Under the pieces are notes generated by a model. It did not search any database. It saw nothing but the letters and a program-made list of their open reading frames with translations, and was not told where the DNA came from. A DNA stretch of 64,000 bases from Bolinopsis microptera (taxonomy: Eukaryota > Ctenophora > Tentaculata > Lobata > Bolinopsidae), in contig NC_087074.1 of the NCBI RefSeq assembly GCF_026151205.1, positions 13,663,167-13,727,166 on the forward strand, written 5' to 3'. Shown piece by piece: positions 21,941 through 38,479 of this stretch; positions within the stretch are counted from its first letter, which is position 1, and every line of letters starts with the position of its first letter. Made by a program: the position numbers and the translations under genes.

Positions 21941-23710
21941 CTAAAATTCTTCAGTACTAGCTATGATAAAACGTTTAATAGTATCCAGTTCTTCTCTCTT
22001 GTTAATTGTAGGGTTCAGATTAATAATAAACATCGCTTCAAAAATCTTTCTTCTGACAGTATTGGGTTCAATTCTTAAAATATCTACTTCTAAACTGGGA
22101 TTTAACCCCTCATGACAGCTCGAATAATGTATGGCAAAAGCTTGACTAACATTAGAAGGGGTAGCAGGGTAGGTAGCGTAACGTAAGTGTTCTCCTACAC
22201 GAGCATGTACTTTCCTACTGGTTTCTCCAACGTACAGCTGGTCACATAATTTACACTTAATCTTATATACAACATTCTTCACTTCACAATCTTTATTACA
22301 AACTATCAAAGGACAAATTTTACATGAATTAATACTGCACACACGTTTATCATACGGTCTGTTACTACATAAAATATTTCTCAATTTCGAAGTAGGTTTA
22401 AAGTTTACTTTAATAGGTAAATTGTTCTGCTTTACATAATTTCTAATCTTATTGCTAGTACTGTCCGAAATAAAATCTAAATTAAGAACTGTCCTGGAAT
22501 CATCCTCAACACTCTGACGCCTGTTAGAATTACTACTGTTACAATAACGTCTTGGGTTCTGGTAACCGTTTTTCTGTAATAGATCATCAAGGAGTCTGAG
22601 AGAGTGCTCCTTTTCCGCTGGACCAGATGAGATACGGCAAGCCTCGCTATATAGGTTCTTCACTGTATTAATCTTAACAGACTCAGGATGGCAAGAGTTG
22701 ATGTGCAGGGTAATATCCTTTTGTTGCGGCTTGCGGTACAATCTGCTGGTTAATTTACCGTTTGGCTCGATCCGGACCTCAGTGTTCAGGAAGGGGATAA
22801 AATCGTCCTGTTGTTCTGGAAAGTCGACCTCCCACTTCAACTTTTTGTCCGGATCTTGGTCTGCAATCTGTTGAACCAGAGCAAGGGCTTCTTCTTTCGT
22901 CTCTGCAGTACTGGCAGCATCATCTATGTAGCGTTTGTAGAAGTTCGATAAGTATACCGATAGGTAGTGTCGATCGGTGTAGATAGAGTTCTTCTCGAAC
23001 TTGTACACTCTAATGATGGCACAGAAGGGCCCTGGCCTCAAACCCATGAACAGACCATCCTGCTGTAGCCAGAGAGTCCTGTTATACACAAAGAAAGAGT
23101 TGGTAAGGATGTGTAGTAGGATCTCATGAATGTCTGTCAGGCTGAGTCCCATCAGGTCCAAACTGTCTCGGTGCTCTGTAGCTAGCTCAATGACATCGTC
23201 TATACAGCCCTGTACGTTTATGTTAGTGTATAAAGCTGAAATATCCGCGGCAAAGAACTTTCTCCTGGCAAGCTGTTCCTGAGAGATCTGGCGGAGCATC
23301 TCTATGTGCTGGATTAAATTACTCAGGTGACTAGGCACCTCATTAAGGAGAGGTTTAAGAATGGTCGTCACTAGCCAACTGAGTCTCTCTGTAGGTGAGT
23401 CCACGCAGCTGATGATGGGTCTAACCTTAACCTGCTCAAGAGGGATCGTCGAGCGGAAGCTCTCCGGAGGGTTCTTGTGGGTCTTGATTTGGACGTACAT
23501 GACTGGGAGGCTGACATGGTCAGGAACTCTGATCCGTCGCTTGTAGTCGTCGTCAAGGTTCCGCTGTGATGAGATCTTCTTCCACAGGTTATTCGACTCC
23601 TTCACCAGGTTCTCCGTCTTCTTCTTGATGAGCTGTGTGAGCTGTTGAGAGGTGGGTTCCGCTACTGAGACAGTTTTACCGTTGATTTTTCTCGTGCAAT
23701 TAAATATCAT
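21941..23710 (-). mobile_element. Penelope-like element ORF: RT plus GIY-YIG endonuclease
   Basis: An uninterrupted 589-codon frame. The RT part shows KVRPIISCVDSPTERLSWLV, the motif A aspartate in FFAADISALYTNINV, motif B as GLFMGLRPGPFCAIIRVY and the catalytic pair in YKRYIDDAAS. The C-terminal part is a GIY-YIG nuclease: VVYKIKCKLCDQLYVGETSR, then HARVGEHL, then the glutamate in KIFEAMFIINLNP; a Cys pair cluster (CSINSCKICPLIVCNKDC) precedes it. This RT/GIY-YIG order defines Penelope-like elements. The usual N-terminal region before the fingers looks absent; the frame stays open upstream to a CCCAG|GTAAG sequence near 23750, so truncation or an upstream exon are both possible. It sits just beyond the 3' end of the Hsp70 gene, same strand. 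No flanking terminal repeats were found. Confidence 0.92.
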
Positions 23711-24084
23711 TGATCGAACAGTGAGTTTGAGGTCACAATATTGTGGTATGTGTCTTACCTGGGGTCAATTTGTAAAAACACAGTCAATCGAAGGACAAAG
23801 ATATGACTGATGACGGAGTGACTAAGCTGATCGTTGTTTGCAGTAGTTTTATTTGTAGTCTTCTGTCCTATTATGCAAAACACAATGGTTATTGGTTTAT
23901 TTTATGGGTACTCAATTCAAGTATTAAACCAAATAGACTACTCAAGTTCGTTATTCCAGTCTGATTTGTGATTGGGCGCATTTAAGCCTGATCAGTAATG
24001 TGTTATAATTTGGATAACATTCCTAATGATTTGAAGATGCCAAACCATGCCGCAAGTTCAAAGCCTGATTCATAAAAAGTTCAC

Positions 24085-28347
<4,263 letters not shown>

Positions 28348-28823
28348 TTAAAAAGTTTTAAACTCGGTGTAAAGCCGGATATTAAACGTTAGTGTCCAAA
28401 AGTGAGAAGAGCAAAACACACTACGTAAGATATATCAAATTGGCAGACAGTTGTGTGAAGATGACTGTCCACTAAGGAACTGTTATAGTGAAAGCTCAGC
28501 ACGACATTCGCATTAGACGACATATGGTCGTCTAGTTATCCAAACTATTTAATGGATATGAGACTATCATGAGACATATTTAGCAGAAACTTTAGAAAAG
28601 TTTTTTGTGGTAGGAGATAATTATGAATCATGATCAATATATAATGCCAGTAAGGATATGGTTCTAAGATATGAGTAGGAAATTGTCTTCCGAACCAACA
28701 CTATGCAGACAATGTCATGTATACAGATTCGATACAAATTTATTAGACTGGTCTAAATATTATGTGTTACCTTTTTCTAAGTGAGAATTTAAAATATTAA
28801 ACATTTGATTATTTTAGCTGAAA
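28348..28823. promoter_or_regulatory. head-to-head intergenic region
   Basis: 476 bases between the start codons of the Hsp70 gene (minus) and the small three-exon gene (plus). A shared promoter is inferred from position alone. No TATA box or convincing heat-shock element was recognised. Confidence 0.45.
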
Positions 28824-31800
28824 ATGGCTGAAGGAAAAGAAGACATCATACTCTTCATGACAACCATGTCGTCAAGTCTTGAAGTGAGTTCTTTCTAATG
28901 ATTTAACGTTTTCAACTTTGATCCATGTTGCGGAAACAAACCATTTGAAGACCGCTGAGCGGTTGGCTCTCGTATTACCAACTAAGTAGGTTTACATACA
29001 TAATGTCATTTATTTGGTGCAGGTACTTATAAATAAATGTGATTACGGTTTCATTAGGTAAAGTTAGTGCTGTCTCCACCAACGTGATTCTTACTATGGA
29101 AGAAATAACACATATAATAGCATGAATCGTATACAGAGATCACAATATTTGGAAATTTAACCAGAATATTTGGAAATTTAAAGAATTTACACACTGTAGT
29201 CTGTACGGTGTACACCGAACAATAAATCATTCATGATCAAGAATCGAATGATCCAGAAATAAATGCAACTTTTTCTTACCGACGGTATACTTGAAACAAA
29301 CCACGAAACAAAACAAACCCCAGGTGAAGAAGAAATGTCAGAAGATAGTAACAGTGATGGCAAGTGTCTCCACCACCCACAACTTGATTGAGAAGGACGT
29401 TTCCCGGCCAGGAGGGTTAGTTGATATGAGGGACACACTGAAGGATCCTAAAGCACTGCCTCCCCAACTTTACCATGAAAAACTTGGGCCTCTTGGGGTG
29501 AGTTTTTAAACATATTATGTTATTTATGTGGAATAATGTGGATTTATTTTCATGCTGCTTGTATTTGAATATCAAATTTCGTTCTTCAACAAAACTTCTA
29601 TATTAAAGTTGGTTTACATTTCGGTTCTGATAACTGTATGTCAGGTCATACGTACTATAAAATGCGGTCGGAAATCTTGGGTTTAAATTTCGGTAACTTT
29701 TAAAAACATACCAACAGCGTATTTTGTGTGAGGTTTTAAAGGATACAAAAGTATCACTCTGAAGCAGTATTTGTTAAAGATACTGCACACTGTACAAACC
29801 CTTGAACTTGTGTGGTGTAGCTTCAGACTGATGATGAGTAATGTGTGATGTGTGACTAATGTTCTGACGAACAAAGGAATAAAAACATTAGCTCACACGG
29901 GGGCCACAAACTAGGCTCCCCAGTACTCATTATCATGTCACGTGGTTCTGAAACCATGTCACGTGTTCCTGATATATTGTCGGTTGTTTTAATTATACGC
30001 GTTTATTGCTATCCGTTGATTCATAGATTGTTGAACTACCGTCATTACGTCATATAAGGAGATCACAGTTTGAGTTTATTTCATGATTTCTCACGTTCAC
30101 ATACCCTAATTTACATGACCACTCAGCTTCTCATTTCAAAATGAGGGAGTGGTATCTATTGTAAACTTATTGTAAACTTGAAAACACATGTTCCTAATGA
30201 ATTTACAGTAGTGACCCAGTGTCCCAGTGTCAGTAAGTTAACAGGTACAATACCTCTGGTAGAACTACAATATTCTACCTCAGTATTGTAAAGTGTGGGA
30301 TGCTGATGACAGCCTTGTAGTTGTCATGTGATCTACACGGTCACTTTGTCGTTAGTGTGCAGCAGCGTTGGTTAACTACATGGTGTATGGTAGAGAGTTG
30401 GTTCCCTTATCTAGTGAATTATTCAGAGGTTTGAGTATTTAGACCAGTATAAAATAAAACTACTGCGCCAGGTTGCCAGGTTGCCCATGCCAGGAGGTAT
30501 TAGAATATGTAGTGAATGAGCGCGTGATGGAACTATAACCCAACTTTTAAAACATCAGCAACCTCCCGCATAAATTGTTGGGTATTTAGTTATGCTGCAA
30601 AGTTATACACTCCTACATTGTTATATTATTACAATATCAATGTAATTCCACGCATACCTCCTAATTTATATGTGTAAGAGGTAAGATTCTTTGTTATAAC
30701 GGCAGCATAATGACAGTACAATGAACAATCCAGTCTCTTATAGTCGTGGAGGAAAAGTTTAGATTTTTAAGAAGATTCCTTGCTGCTGTTACAGCCGGCA
30801 TCTTTTACATTCTATGGAATGTGTAGAATTAAAAGCTATAATGTAAGAACTTAAGCGTACTTAACCAACCACTTCAGACATTATAAGGATATTTGTATTT
30901 TATATACTTATAACGGGAAAACGAGTTAATGGTGAGAGCTCAGTTGAGCTACAAACTCAAATTCCTCACGGCTAACCACATATTTGTCTACAAGATATGT
31001 CACATGTAATAACTTTACATCTGCTGGAATTGCAGTTTAAAATCACATCTCCCTGTTCATCACAATATTACGAGGCTTTACAATATCACACGTAAAACAG
31101 CTCGTACATTATAACATCTCCTCGTCTGTACACGGTCTGCAGTAGTAACAGTTGTCAGGTAATTAAGTAATTAACCAGACAGGGAGGTTGGTAATTATCT
31201 AATTAGATGTTGATGAGAGGGACGAGTATTGTGAGAGGAGGGGTTGTGTGTAATTACAGGGAGCGACTCCTATACTACGTGTTTGTATTGTGACAGAATA
31301 ATTAGTTTTGTTGGGACTGGTGGGGTCTGGTGGGGTCTGGTTGGATCTGTTGGTTTGATAACATTTGTGGATAATGAGGAGGATTGTTTCCTGTCGCGAA
31401 GTGTTCGCATATTATACTGTTCAACAGATAAGCCATCTCATAAGAGAATCTAGAAATGTTTTGAATTTAACACAATTATTATACACACGTCAAATAGTAA
31501 TCAAATATTTTAACTCAATAGGCGGGCTAAATCAAGAAATATTTATCATTATAATGAAATAAAGAATAAGAACTAAAAGTTCCACCGACATGGTTTACCC
31601 GATTTATTGGACTATCTCTAGGATACAAAACACCATTCTATGTCCATAAACTGCATATGCTCAAATATCGAACTGCTATCTTCAATCCTCATCAGTAACA
31701 TTGTCCTCCCTTCTCCAGCAAGATAAGGTCCTGCCCACACTCAATCCTCATCAGTAACATTGTCCTCCCTTCTCCAGCAAGATAAGGTCCTACCCACCCT

Positions 31801-34800
31801 CAATCCTCATCAGTAACATTGTCCTCACTTCTCCAGCAAGATAAGATCCTACCCACCCTCCCAACGTATCTTCTTCTCAGATCTTCCTTCCTCCAAATCA
31901 GTATTACAGGGAACACAGCTGCGTAGAGTAATGGTAATGTGAACTCCATGAACCCTAAAAGTAGGCTCCATACTATGAGAACTACAGGGCTAGGGAAATG
32001 ATACTTGAATATTATTTTCCACACAAATGCTGCTGCTAGGTATGTGGTATGACAGATGAAGAAGAGGATGGAATTCATCATAATGGTTTTGGAAGCATGT
32101 TTTCTCTCTTGTGGTAGCAGGGCAGAACCTCTTCTTAGGTAAACTAATTGTATGATCATGCAGAAAAGGGTGATGAATGGAAGAACTCCGAAAATGACAA
32201 CTGGTATCATGAGTAATAGGTCAGAAGATGGAAATTGGTGCATGTATTTCTGCTTATCATAGATGCATTGTGCGGTATTCATTTGTTGTTTAATGCATGG
32301 AACTATCATTGCGGTGATCATTCCTGGGAACTCAAACTCTTCACACAAGTGAATGTAGGTAAAGCTATCTGTACCTGTAATATTGTATCTCCAATCAGCA
32401 ATGACAAAAAACACAGTGTCCAAGATATGCAGGAACGTTACCAAAACTATGACAGCAAGTGAGAATCTCTTCAAGAAGCTGGTATTAAGACGCCGGAAGG
32501 GGTCCACAACGTGAACTGTCAGAGTGACGGACATGACCAGGTTAAGGAACCTAGACGCAGAGAAACCAGGCAGGGCTGTGCTCATGTAGTAATATAGGCT
32601 CTTGTACAGGACACTCTGATCTACTACTCCTCCACTGTAGACCAGAACACTTATCACGGATATCACCAGTAGTGCCTGTGCGGTGAGGAGGTCTGCGAGA
32701 GCTATTCCCATGAACAAGGCGGGAACCAACTTGGTCCTGTCCTTGAAGTAGTCCAGGAAGATGATGGTGTTGTGGATGATGACGTGGAGGGCTAGGATAA
32801 TGTTCAGTGGACTCAGGTCGTATGTTGCTCCTTTTAGGATCAGAACTTGTTCCGTGTCGTTAGTTCCGAATGAGTTCATGTTTTGTGATAACATGTGCTT
32901 AACTGTGGTATCAGGTCATTAACTTTTTAAATATGAATCGGATCGAGCGTCATGAAATTAGGCATTTGTAGAAAAGGAAAATCGGATCGAGATAAATATT
33001 GAACGGTCATTTTGCGAGACTTTATCACCTTTACAACAACTTGGTTCACGAAAACGTATCTAAAACAATAATTGATAAATGTGAAACTAATGATGTTGGT
33101 GTAAAAATAACAAATTACCTCCAAAACCTATCCAAACCCCGACAACTTTTAAATCTTACTCAAATATTTTTGGCAAGAATTAAAAGATAGCTTGGAAAAT
33201 AAACTGCATATCTGCCTGTTAAAACGATTACAGATTACAGTATCAAGATAGGATTATGATAAACTCTGTTATCTACTGATAAGAAATAAAAGTGATCTGG
33301 GTATGTTAAAGGAACCGATTCACTTGGACCATGCAATTCAGTTCCTCACTACTCACCAGCAGATTTGTACCTCCTCTACTAGTACACGCTTCACCGTGTG
33401 GTACGTTATTGTGGTATGTGGTACTACCACATTGTGGTAGTTTTGCCAGTAAGATTTCTAAGAACTGAAGACGGTGCATATCGTATTTCTCGGACTTCTG
33501 TTAAAGATTTACTCAGATTTTACTTCGGACATTTCGTCTATTTAACAAGCGAGATCTCATGAAGATTCATCTGCATACTTCATATAAGTTTCCTTACTTA
33601 TCCTCACAGTTATTTGACGGTTGTGAAAAATGTACACCTTCTCCATTAATTATATTTCTATTGGAATAGTGACCGTTTCACCGGGTTTTTAATAAGGAAT
33701 CTTGAGTGACCGAAATGTTGCACAAATTCATGATTCAGCTGATCAGCTCTTACAATCAATGATTATGATATATTCGTTCGTGACCATAAACTGGTCATCA
33801 AAACGAACATTCCAATAATTAGCTCCGAACATTCCAATAATTAGCCGGTAGCTACATGCTCTGTTGGGTAGCGGTATTTACCCTGGACAGCCATGGTGTT
33901 GAAAACCAGCTTTGTACACTGCCCAAGTTAAGGGTGTACAGTACATTCTCTCCCTACACAAATCTAATTTACACTCCGCTCAGAGTTTGACTATATATGG
34001 CTGCACGTCACGTGGCTGTATATGGCTGCACGTCACGTGACTGTATATGGCTGCGTCACGTGACTTTTATATGCCGCTTTTCTATTAGGTGTTTACGGAG
34101 AAATGTCAGTGCTATGGTAATGTCGTTATGAAACGTCTTCTGCAGAATATAACTAATTAGCTATGTTGCTGTGTAATAAGCAGTTCAACAGTCAACACCT
34201 TTTAATATAATATGTCATAGTTAACAGGTATGTGTGCTCAAATGTTCATAACCTCAGATATATTAACCTTTTTGAGGTGCCTGAATGGTTGACCTATAGA
34301 GTAATCAAATATGCACATATCTGAATATATTTTCCATATTATAGTTGCTACAAGATGGTAAATGGTAATACAGAGTAGCAAATCAATCAGTACAATATAT
34401 AGAGACCTTCTAATATCTGATATCTTTGGCTTAGTTTAAAGCAACTGCCGCCCCAAGAATTACATTCCAGCTGGAATGAGAAGATATTTAGGGAACGTAT
34501 TTGGATCGTTTACACGATTTTACTACAAATTAGCTTATTTCACAGTCACCATCCGAATATGTCGTAATTTATTACAAGCATTACAAGCATATAGTAATCA
34601 ACTTGTTTTGTATAATAATAGCACATTTCTCCAGAAAATAATATTAAAAACTTCAAAACTTGACATGCTGAGTTTGGAACGCCCAATCCGCATTATCTCC
34701 ATATTTACAATTCAAGTAAATAGTTAATACACTTTTTGTTTTAAAAATTACAATCCCTCTCTCGAACTATATGTTCTTATCATTCCGTGCTGGGCTAAGA

Positions 34801-35212
34801 TCTTTCAGTGTTATTGGACCCAAATGTACAACAATCTACCACACTCACTATTCAGTACAGTGGGTATTTTTTAAATTGGTTTAGAGACAAACTTAGTCTA
34901 TTTGTTACAATTGGAGAAGCTCAGTTATGGGGGTGATATTTGTGTAATGGGTATAATTCGGTATGAGGGATGGAACTGGTAGCTTTGTTTTCTCGGTTTG
35001 GTATCTTAATATAATCTTAATGTTTGTTCTTTATGAAGTTCACATCACACACCTGCGTATAAGTTTCACTTAGTAGTACGTAGTTTTTAAATGTAAATTG
35101 TTATTATTATAGAAATATTTTAATATTTCAGAACTACGATTTGTTTGAAAACGCTGTAGAAGACAATCAGCTGAACGACTTCCTAAAAAAGGAGTACACA
35201 TTCGAGGGATGA
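28824..35212 (+). CDS. small conserved-looking protein, 3 exons, family not recognised
   Basis: Exons 28824-28883, 29324-29497 and 35132-35212 join in phase 0 through GT-AG borders to give 104 residues, starting MAEGKEDIILFMTTMSSSLE and ending DFLKKEYTFEG. The middle has KKKCQKIVTVMASVSTTHNL and LPPQLYHEKLGPLG. No signal peptide or membrane segment; mixed charge and probable helices suggest a subunit of a larger complex, but I do not recognise the family. The second intron is about 5.6 kb and contains a receptor gene on the other strand; further small exons inside it cannot be excluded. The joined frame without stops and good splice sites are the evidence for a real gene. Confidence 0.65.
29498..31682. 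other. intron sequence, no other gene seen
   Basis: First part of the large intron of the small gene. A duplicated CATGTCACGTG lies near 29935 and 29957. The tandem GGTGGGGTCTGGT near 31320 is a minor repeat. Confidence 0.4.
31683..31859 (-). repeat. 59-bp triplication over a receptor stop codon
   Basis: Units begin at 31683, 31742 and 31801. Read on the minus strand, the first one met encodes the receptor C terminus (RILSCWRSEDNVTDED, stop). The other two repeat that coding end and stop codon in what should be the 3' untranslated region. Confidence 0.95.
31800..32894 (-). CDS. seven-transmembrane receptor-like protein, single exon
   Basis: 364 residues with about seven hydrophobic spans: near 29-48 (ILALHVIIHNTIIFLDYF), 60-86, 105-127, 145-166, 188-205, 222-246, 272-296 and 300-330 (two may be one broken helix). 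A basic stretch RKEDLRRRYVGR follows the last, like helix 8 of rhodopsin-type receptors. Standard DRY and NPxxY motifs are not found; VVDPFRR after the third span may stand for the former. One N-glycosylation motif (NDT) lies in the short N terminus. A divergent orphan G-protein-coupled receptor is the best reading. It lies antisense inside an intron of the small gene. Confidence 0.8.
   Translation of the reverse strand: MLSQNMNSFGTNDTEQVLILKGATYDLSPLNIILALHVIIHNTIIFLDYFKDRTKLVPALFMGIALADLLTAQALLVISVISVLVYSGGVVDQSVLYKSLYYYMSTALPGFSASRFLNLVMSVTLTVHVVDPFRRLNTSFLKRFSLAVIVLVTFLHILDTVFFVIADWRYNITGTDSFTYIHLCEEFEFPGMITAMIVPCIKQQMNTAQCIYDKQKYMHQFPSSDLLLMIPVVIFGVLPFITLFCMIIQLVYLRRGSALLPQERKHASKTIMMNSILFFICHTTYLAAAFVWKIIFKYHFPSPVVLIVWSLLLGFMEFTLPLLYAAVFPVILIWRKEDLRRRYVGRVGRILSCWRSEDNVTDED
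32895..35131. other. intron sequence of the small gene
   Basis: No additional gene seen; AT-rich. It holds the CACGTG-bearing tandem repeat listed separately. Confidence 0.4.
33995..34064. promoter_or_regulatory. tandem repeat with three CACGTG E-boxes
   Basis: About 25-bp units of the form TATATGGCTGCACGTCACGTG place CACGTG at 34009, 34034 and 34057. It lies about 1.1 kb upstream of the start of the antisense receptor gene. Function is inferred only from the motif. Confidence 0.4.
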
Positions 35213-36585
35213 GCTAGCTCTTTTACACAGGAGAAATATCGCTACTCTTATTGGGACTGTTAAATACGAGCTGCTCAGCTGCCGCTTAACTCTGTGCTTA
35301 GATTCTTGTCACGAATAATGCACGTTCGGGATTTCTTTCCTTTATCTGTCAATTGGAGCAATTATTTTTTCGGTAAGCGATTTTTGAATTGAAGCCGATT
35401 TTTCTGGATTGTTTATTTGTACTGTACGGTTTGTTGTCAATCTATTTTTATTTACCTTTGATACGGACATGTATATTTTGTTTATTTTAATGAATTGCTG
35501 ATGATCTATATTATTTAACTCGAATTTCTGCGTTTAAATTGTACTACTCAATCATGTCTACCCATTACCATTTGCCAAATTTAATTGTCAGGTCAGCACA
35601 TTACATATTACTTCATGGGTTAATTAGTGATTAGCTAATGTTCATAGCACAGCCGAGCTTTTGATTGTGATAAATAAATGATAGAATAAACATTAAACGC
35701 TACTGTAACTAACAGTAGAATCAGTACTACCTGCTGTGTACTGGACATATTGTTCTGCAGGTTTCTTGACTACAATTATTACATAAAAGGGACATGGGTG
35801 TAAGTATAATCTTATCAAGGAACTTAATTCACTCCACATGATATTATTATTATGATCTCTGAAGGAAATAGAACACATTTTCTTGCTAGACGGCGCGCGC
35901 GGTCGCCGAATCAGTAAAGTGAGTGTGAGTTGAAGTGTTTATTGTAGCTAATGACCACTTATCTCATTAACGAGAACTGCTCGACCGTGCAACTTTTTAA
36001 TAACCTAGTAGACTGGCAAGCATTTTTATCATCGAACTAAGTTATTAAATTTATGACTAGATTACAGACTAGAGAGTCTATTGCATGATCAGTCATCAGT
36101 GCTTATTTTAATACATAATAAGTAATAGGTATCCACAATCCACTATCCAGTACAAAGTAAAGAGGGATCACTTAGCTGAGCACTAAAGCAACTTTCAATT
36201 GTGTTGGATTACTTAAAGTTTTACCTGAGGACTTCGGGCTTTGTTGCTACACAAAGACTGGGCGGGGAGAGCATTGAGCAAGACTGACGCTGCTCAGTGC
36301 TCGCTGACATTAATTATGAGTTATATCCCTTGTCTTATTTGAGACTCAGGTAGGTTGTCTTTTTTAATGTATTTAGTTGTGACTTGTGTGTACTACGTAG
36401 TAAGTGTTCTCACAAAATTATGGACTATTTTAAAGAGCAAACTACATCAAAACTTTAAACAGTACTGTTACGATATCTTAATATTCATGCATCAAAATGT
36501 GAAATGAAGTTTCTGAGTCCAATCTTTTCTACAAATGTCTGATGTTCTTATCTACTCCGGCATATATATCGTTATGTGCACATAT
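35213..36585. other. intergenic, no gene seen
   Basis: AT-rich. A partial copy of the dispersed repeat beginning TTACCTGAGGAC is at 36221. Confidence 0.45.
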
Positions 36586-38298
36586 TTATGTTCCGGCAAT
36601 CAAATCAGCATCGTAAGAAGTACTAGTACAACTCTGAATACATTCTTTGCTGCTCTGACAATCCACATTCTTGTCTCCAGAGAAGAGTTTGCCGGTCTCC
36701 ATGTTGACACAGCAGCAGTAAGCACTCTCTGGTATCGACTTTTCGTCAGGATGAATCTTAGACTGTAACCAGAGAAACAGGGTGTCGTTGTAGCACTCCA
36801 TGAAGTATGTAGGCATATTAGCACCGTACAGCTCGTGTCCTAGTACTATACTCTTGCTCCGTTTGAGAATCCATTCGTTGACAGCGGTGCAGTTTCGGGT
36901 TATCTCCTCCGGCCAAGCAATACATCGCCCGAAAGCGAGTCTTGTGATCACAGCTGATCCAGTAGTCTGTATCTTTATCTTGGTAGCATCAGCAGCTCCT
37001 CCTTTAGGTCTACCATCCGGGCTGGGCACGTACAGGGTCCTCTCTCTCACTGCTTCTTGTCCCTTTTTACGGAAGGTGATATTCTGGCTCCCTTCCTGCA
37101 GCGGCTGTCCGTTGTACAGCCAGTTCATGAGGTGAGCTTGTTGCACTTTCAGGATAACATCAAATATTTCTCCATCTCCACAACTCTCTTCTAGCTGTCC
37201 TTCTTGGTATTTCTCGGTTTCTTCGGGGAGTTCTACATTTGGGGCGTAGCTCCTCCACATTCCAGCTCCACAATCTACTTCTACCGAGTAGATCAGGGAG
37301 TTATCCTGTTTGTAGTATCCAGCTGAAATTAATATAACGTTTCTTTTGTGCTACTCCACCAAATTAACTATCAAGCACTTGTAATTCATGCTTAACTTTA
37401 ACTTCAGACACGTTGATTTCAATACCACTTGAATATATGCAAATGCCCTTAATCAAATTAACGTTGATTATAGAAATCATAAGTCATTGCAAAAATCACT
37501 TTAAAATCGAACTAAAATTAAAGCGTAAATAACGAGATTCACGCAGTGAATAGAGATGAGGGATGAATGAATAATCAACGGAACTCCAACATTCAGACCT
37601 ACCAGAAATTGTGGCATCAGAAGGGTCACTGTCAAACTTCCCAAAGATAGTGTAAGTAAGATGCATGTTGTACCGCTGAATTACCAGCTCATTGTTCGCA
37701 TTTGCCTTGGGTTCTACGTACTTGCTCCAATATTTGTCCAGAGGCTTCTTCTCTAGTCTGTATATGTAGTCCTGAAAATAACAAATGAATTCGATGACAA
37801 TTAACTGGGTTTGTGAACAGTCGAATGGGGGCAACAAACAATTTAATCTGTTGGTTGATGACGTGACATTATAATTTAGCCAGGATCGGAGCCAGGATGA
37901 AAAGGTTTCAAACCATTAATCTTCAAAGTCAATAAATTGTAAAATTGGTTCACAATTTTAACTCGTAAAACGGTGACGTCGCGTGACTTATGCAACATGC
38001 AGCATGCAGGAGCAGCATCAGAGGGGAGCGTCATTTTGCGGAAATCATACAATTTGGCAGGTTAAATCAACAAAATATCTAATCCAGAATTTTCAGCTTT
38101 CTGACGCAAATTTACGATCGTGCTATAAAAATTTGTAAACTGTACGTAAACACCCCAAAAATTGAAAATAGAGAATGTTACGTTCTAAGGTCTATTAAAG
38201 GAGCCCACCTGCACATTATCAAGCTCAATGTCATCCTTACACAAGATAGCATCAGACACTCCCGCCAGCATCCCCAACAAGACCAACAACATCATCAT
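36586..38298 (-). CDS. secreted protein of unknown family, 3 exons
   Basis: Exons 38298-38209, 37771-37603 and 37322-36586 join with GT-AG borders and consistent phases (0, then 1) to give 331 residues. The N terminus MMMLLVLLGMLAGVSDAILC is a good signal peptide. The mature part has about 14 cysteines, including a CCC run near the C terminus, and N-glycosylation motifs NIT, NCT and NDT, as expected of an extracellular protein. No transmembrane helix. A GEIFDVILKVQQAHLMNWLY segment loosely recalls beta-sandwich lectin strands, but I do not assign a family. The last exon carries about three quarters of the protein. Confidence 0.8.
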
Positions 38299-38443
38299 AA
38301 TTCACGTGACCGCTACACTTGTACAGTGAATAGTGTATAGAACAATAAACAGAGGGAGAGAGTGCAGTAAAGTAATGTAGGTTTAGCTGTACCGTGGACC
38401 TGGATCTGACTACGGGAGGGGACAGGACCGCATGCAATCCCGG

Positions 38444-38479
<36 letters not shown>

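Noticed and set aside
28585-28605. Possible heat-shock element GAAACTTTAGAAAAGTTT upstream of Hsp70
   Set aside because: The inverted units have TTT instead of TTC; too weak in AT-rich DNA to call.
36535-37135. Plus-strand frames opposite the secreted-protein gene
   Set aside because: Antisense shadows; the minus-strand chain has a signal peptide and closing exon phases.
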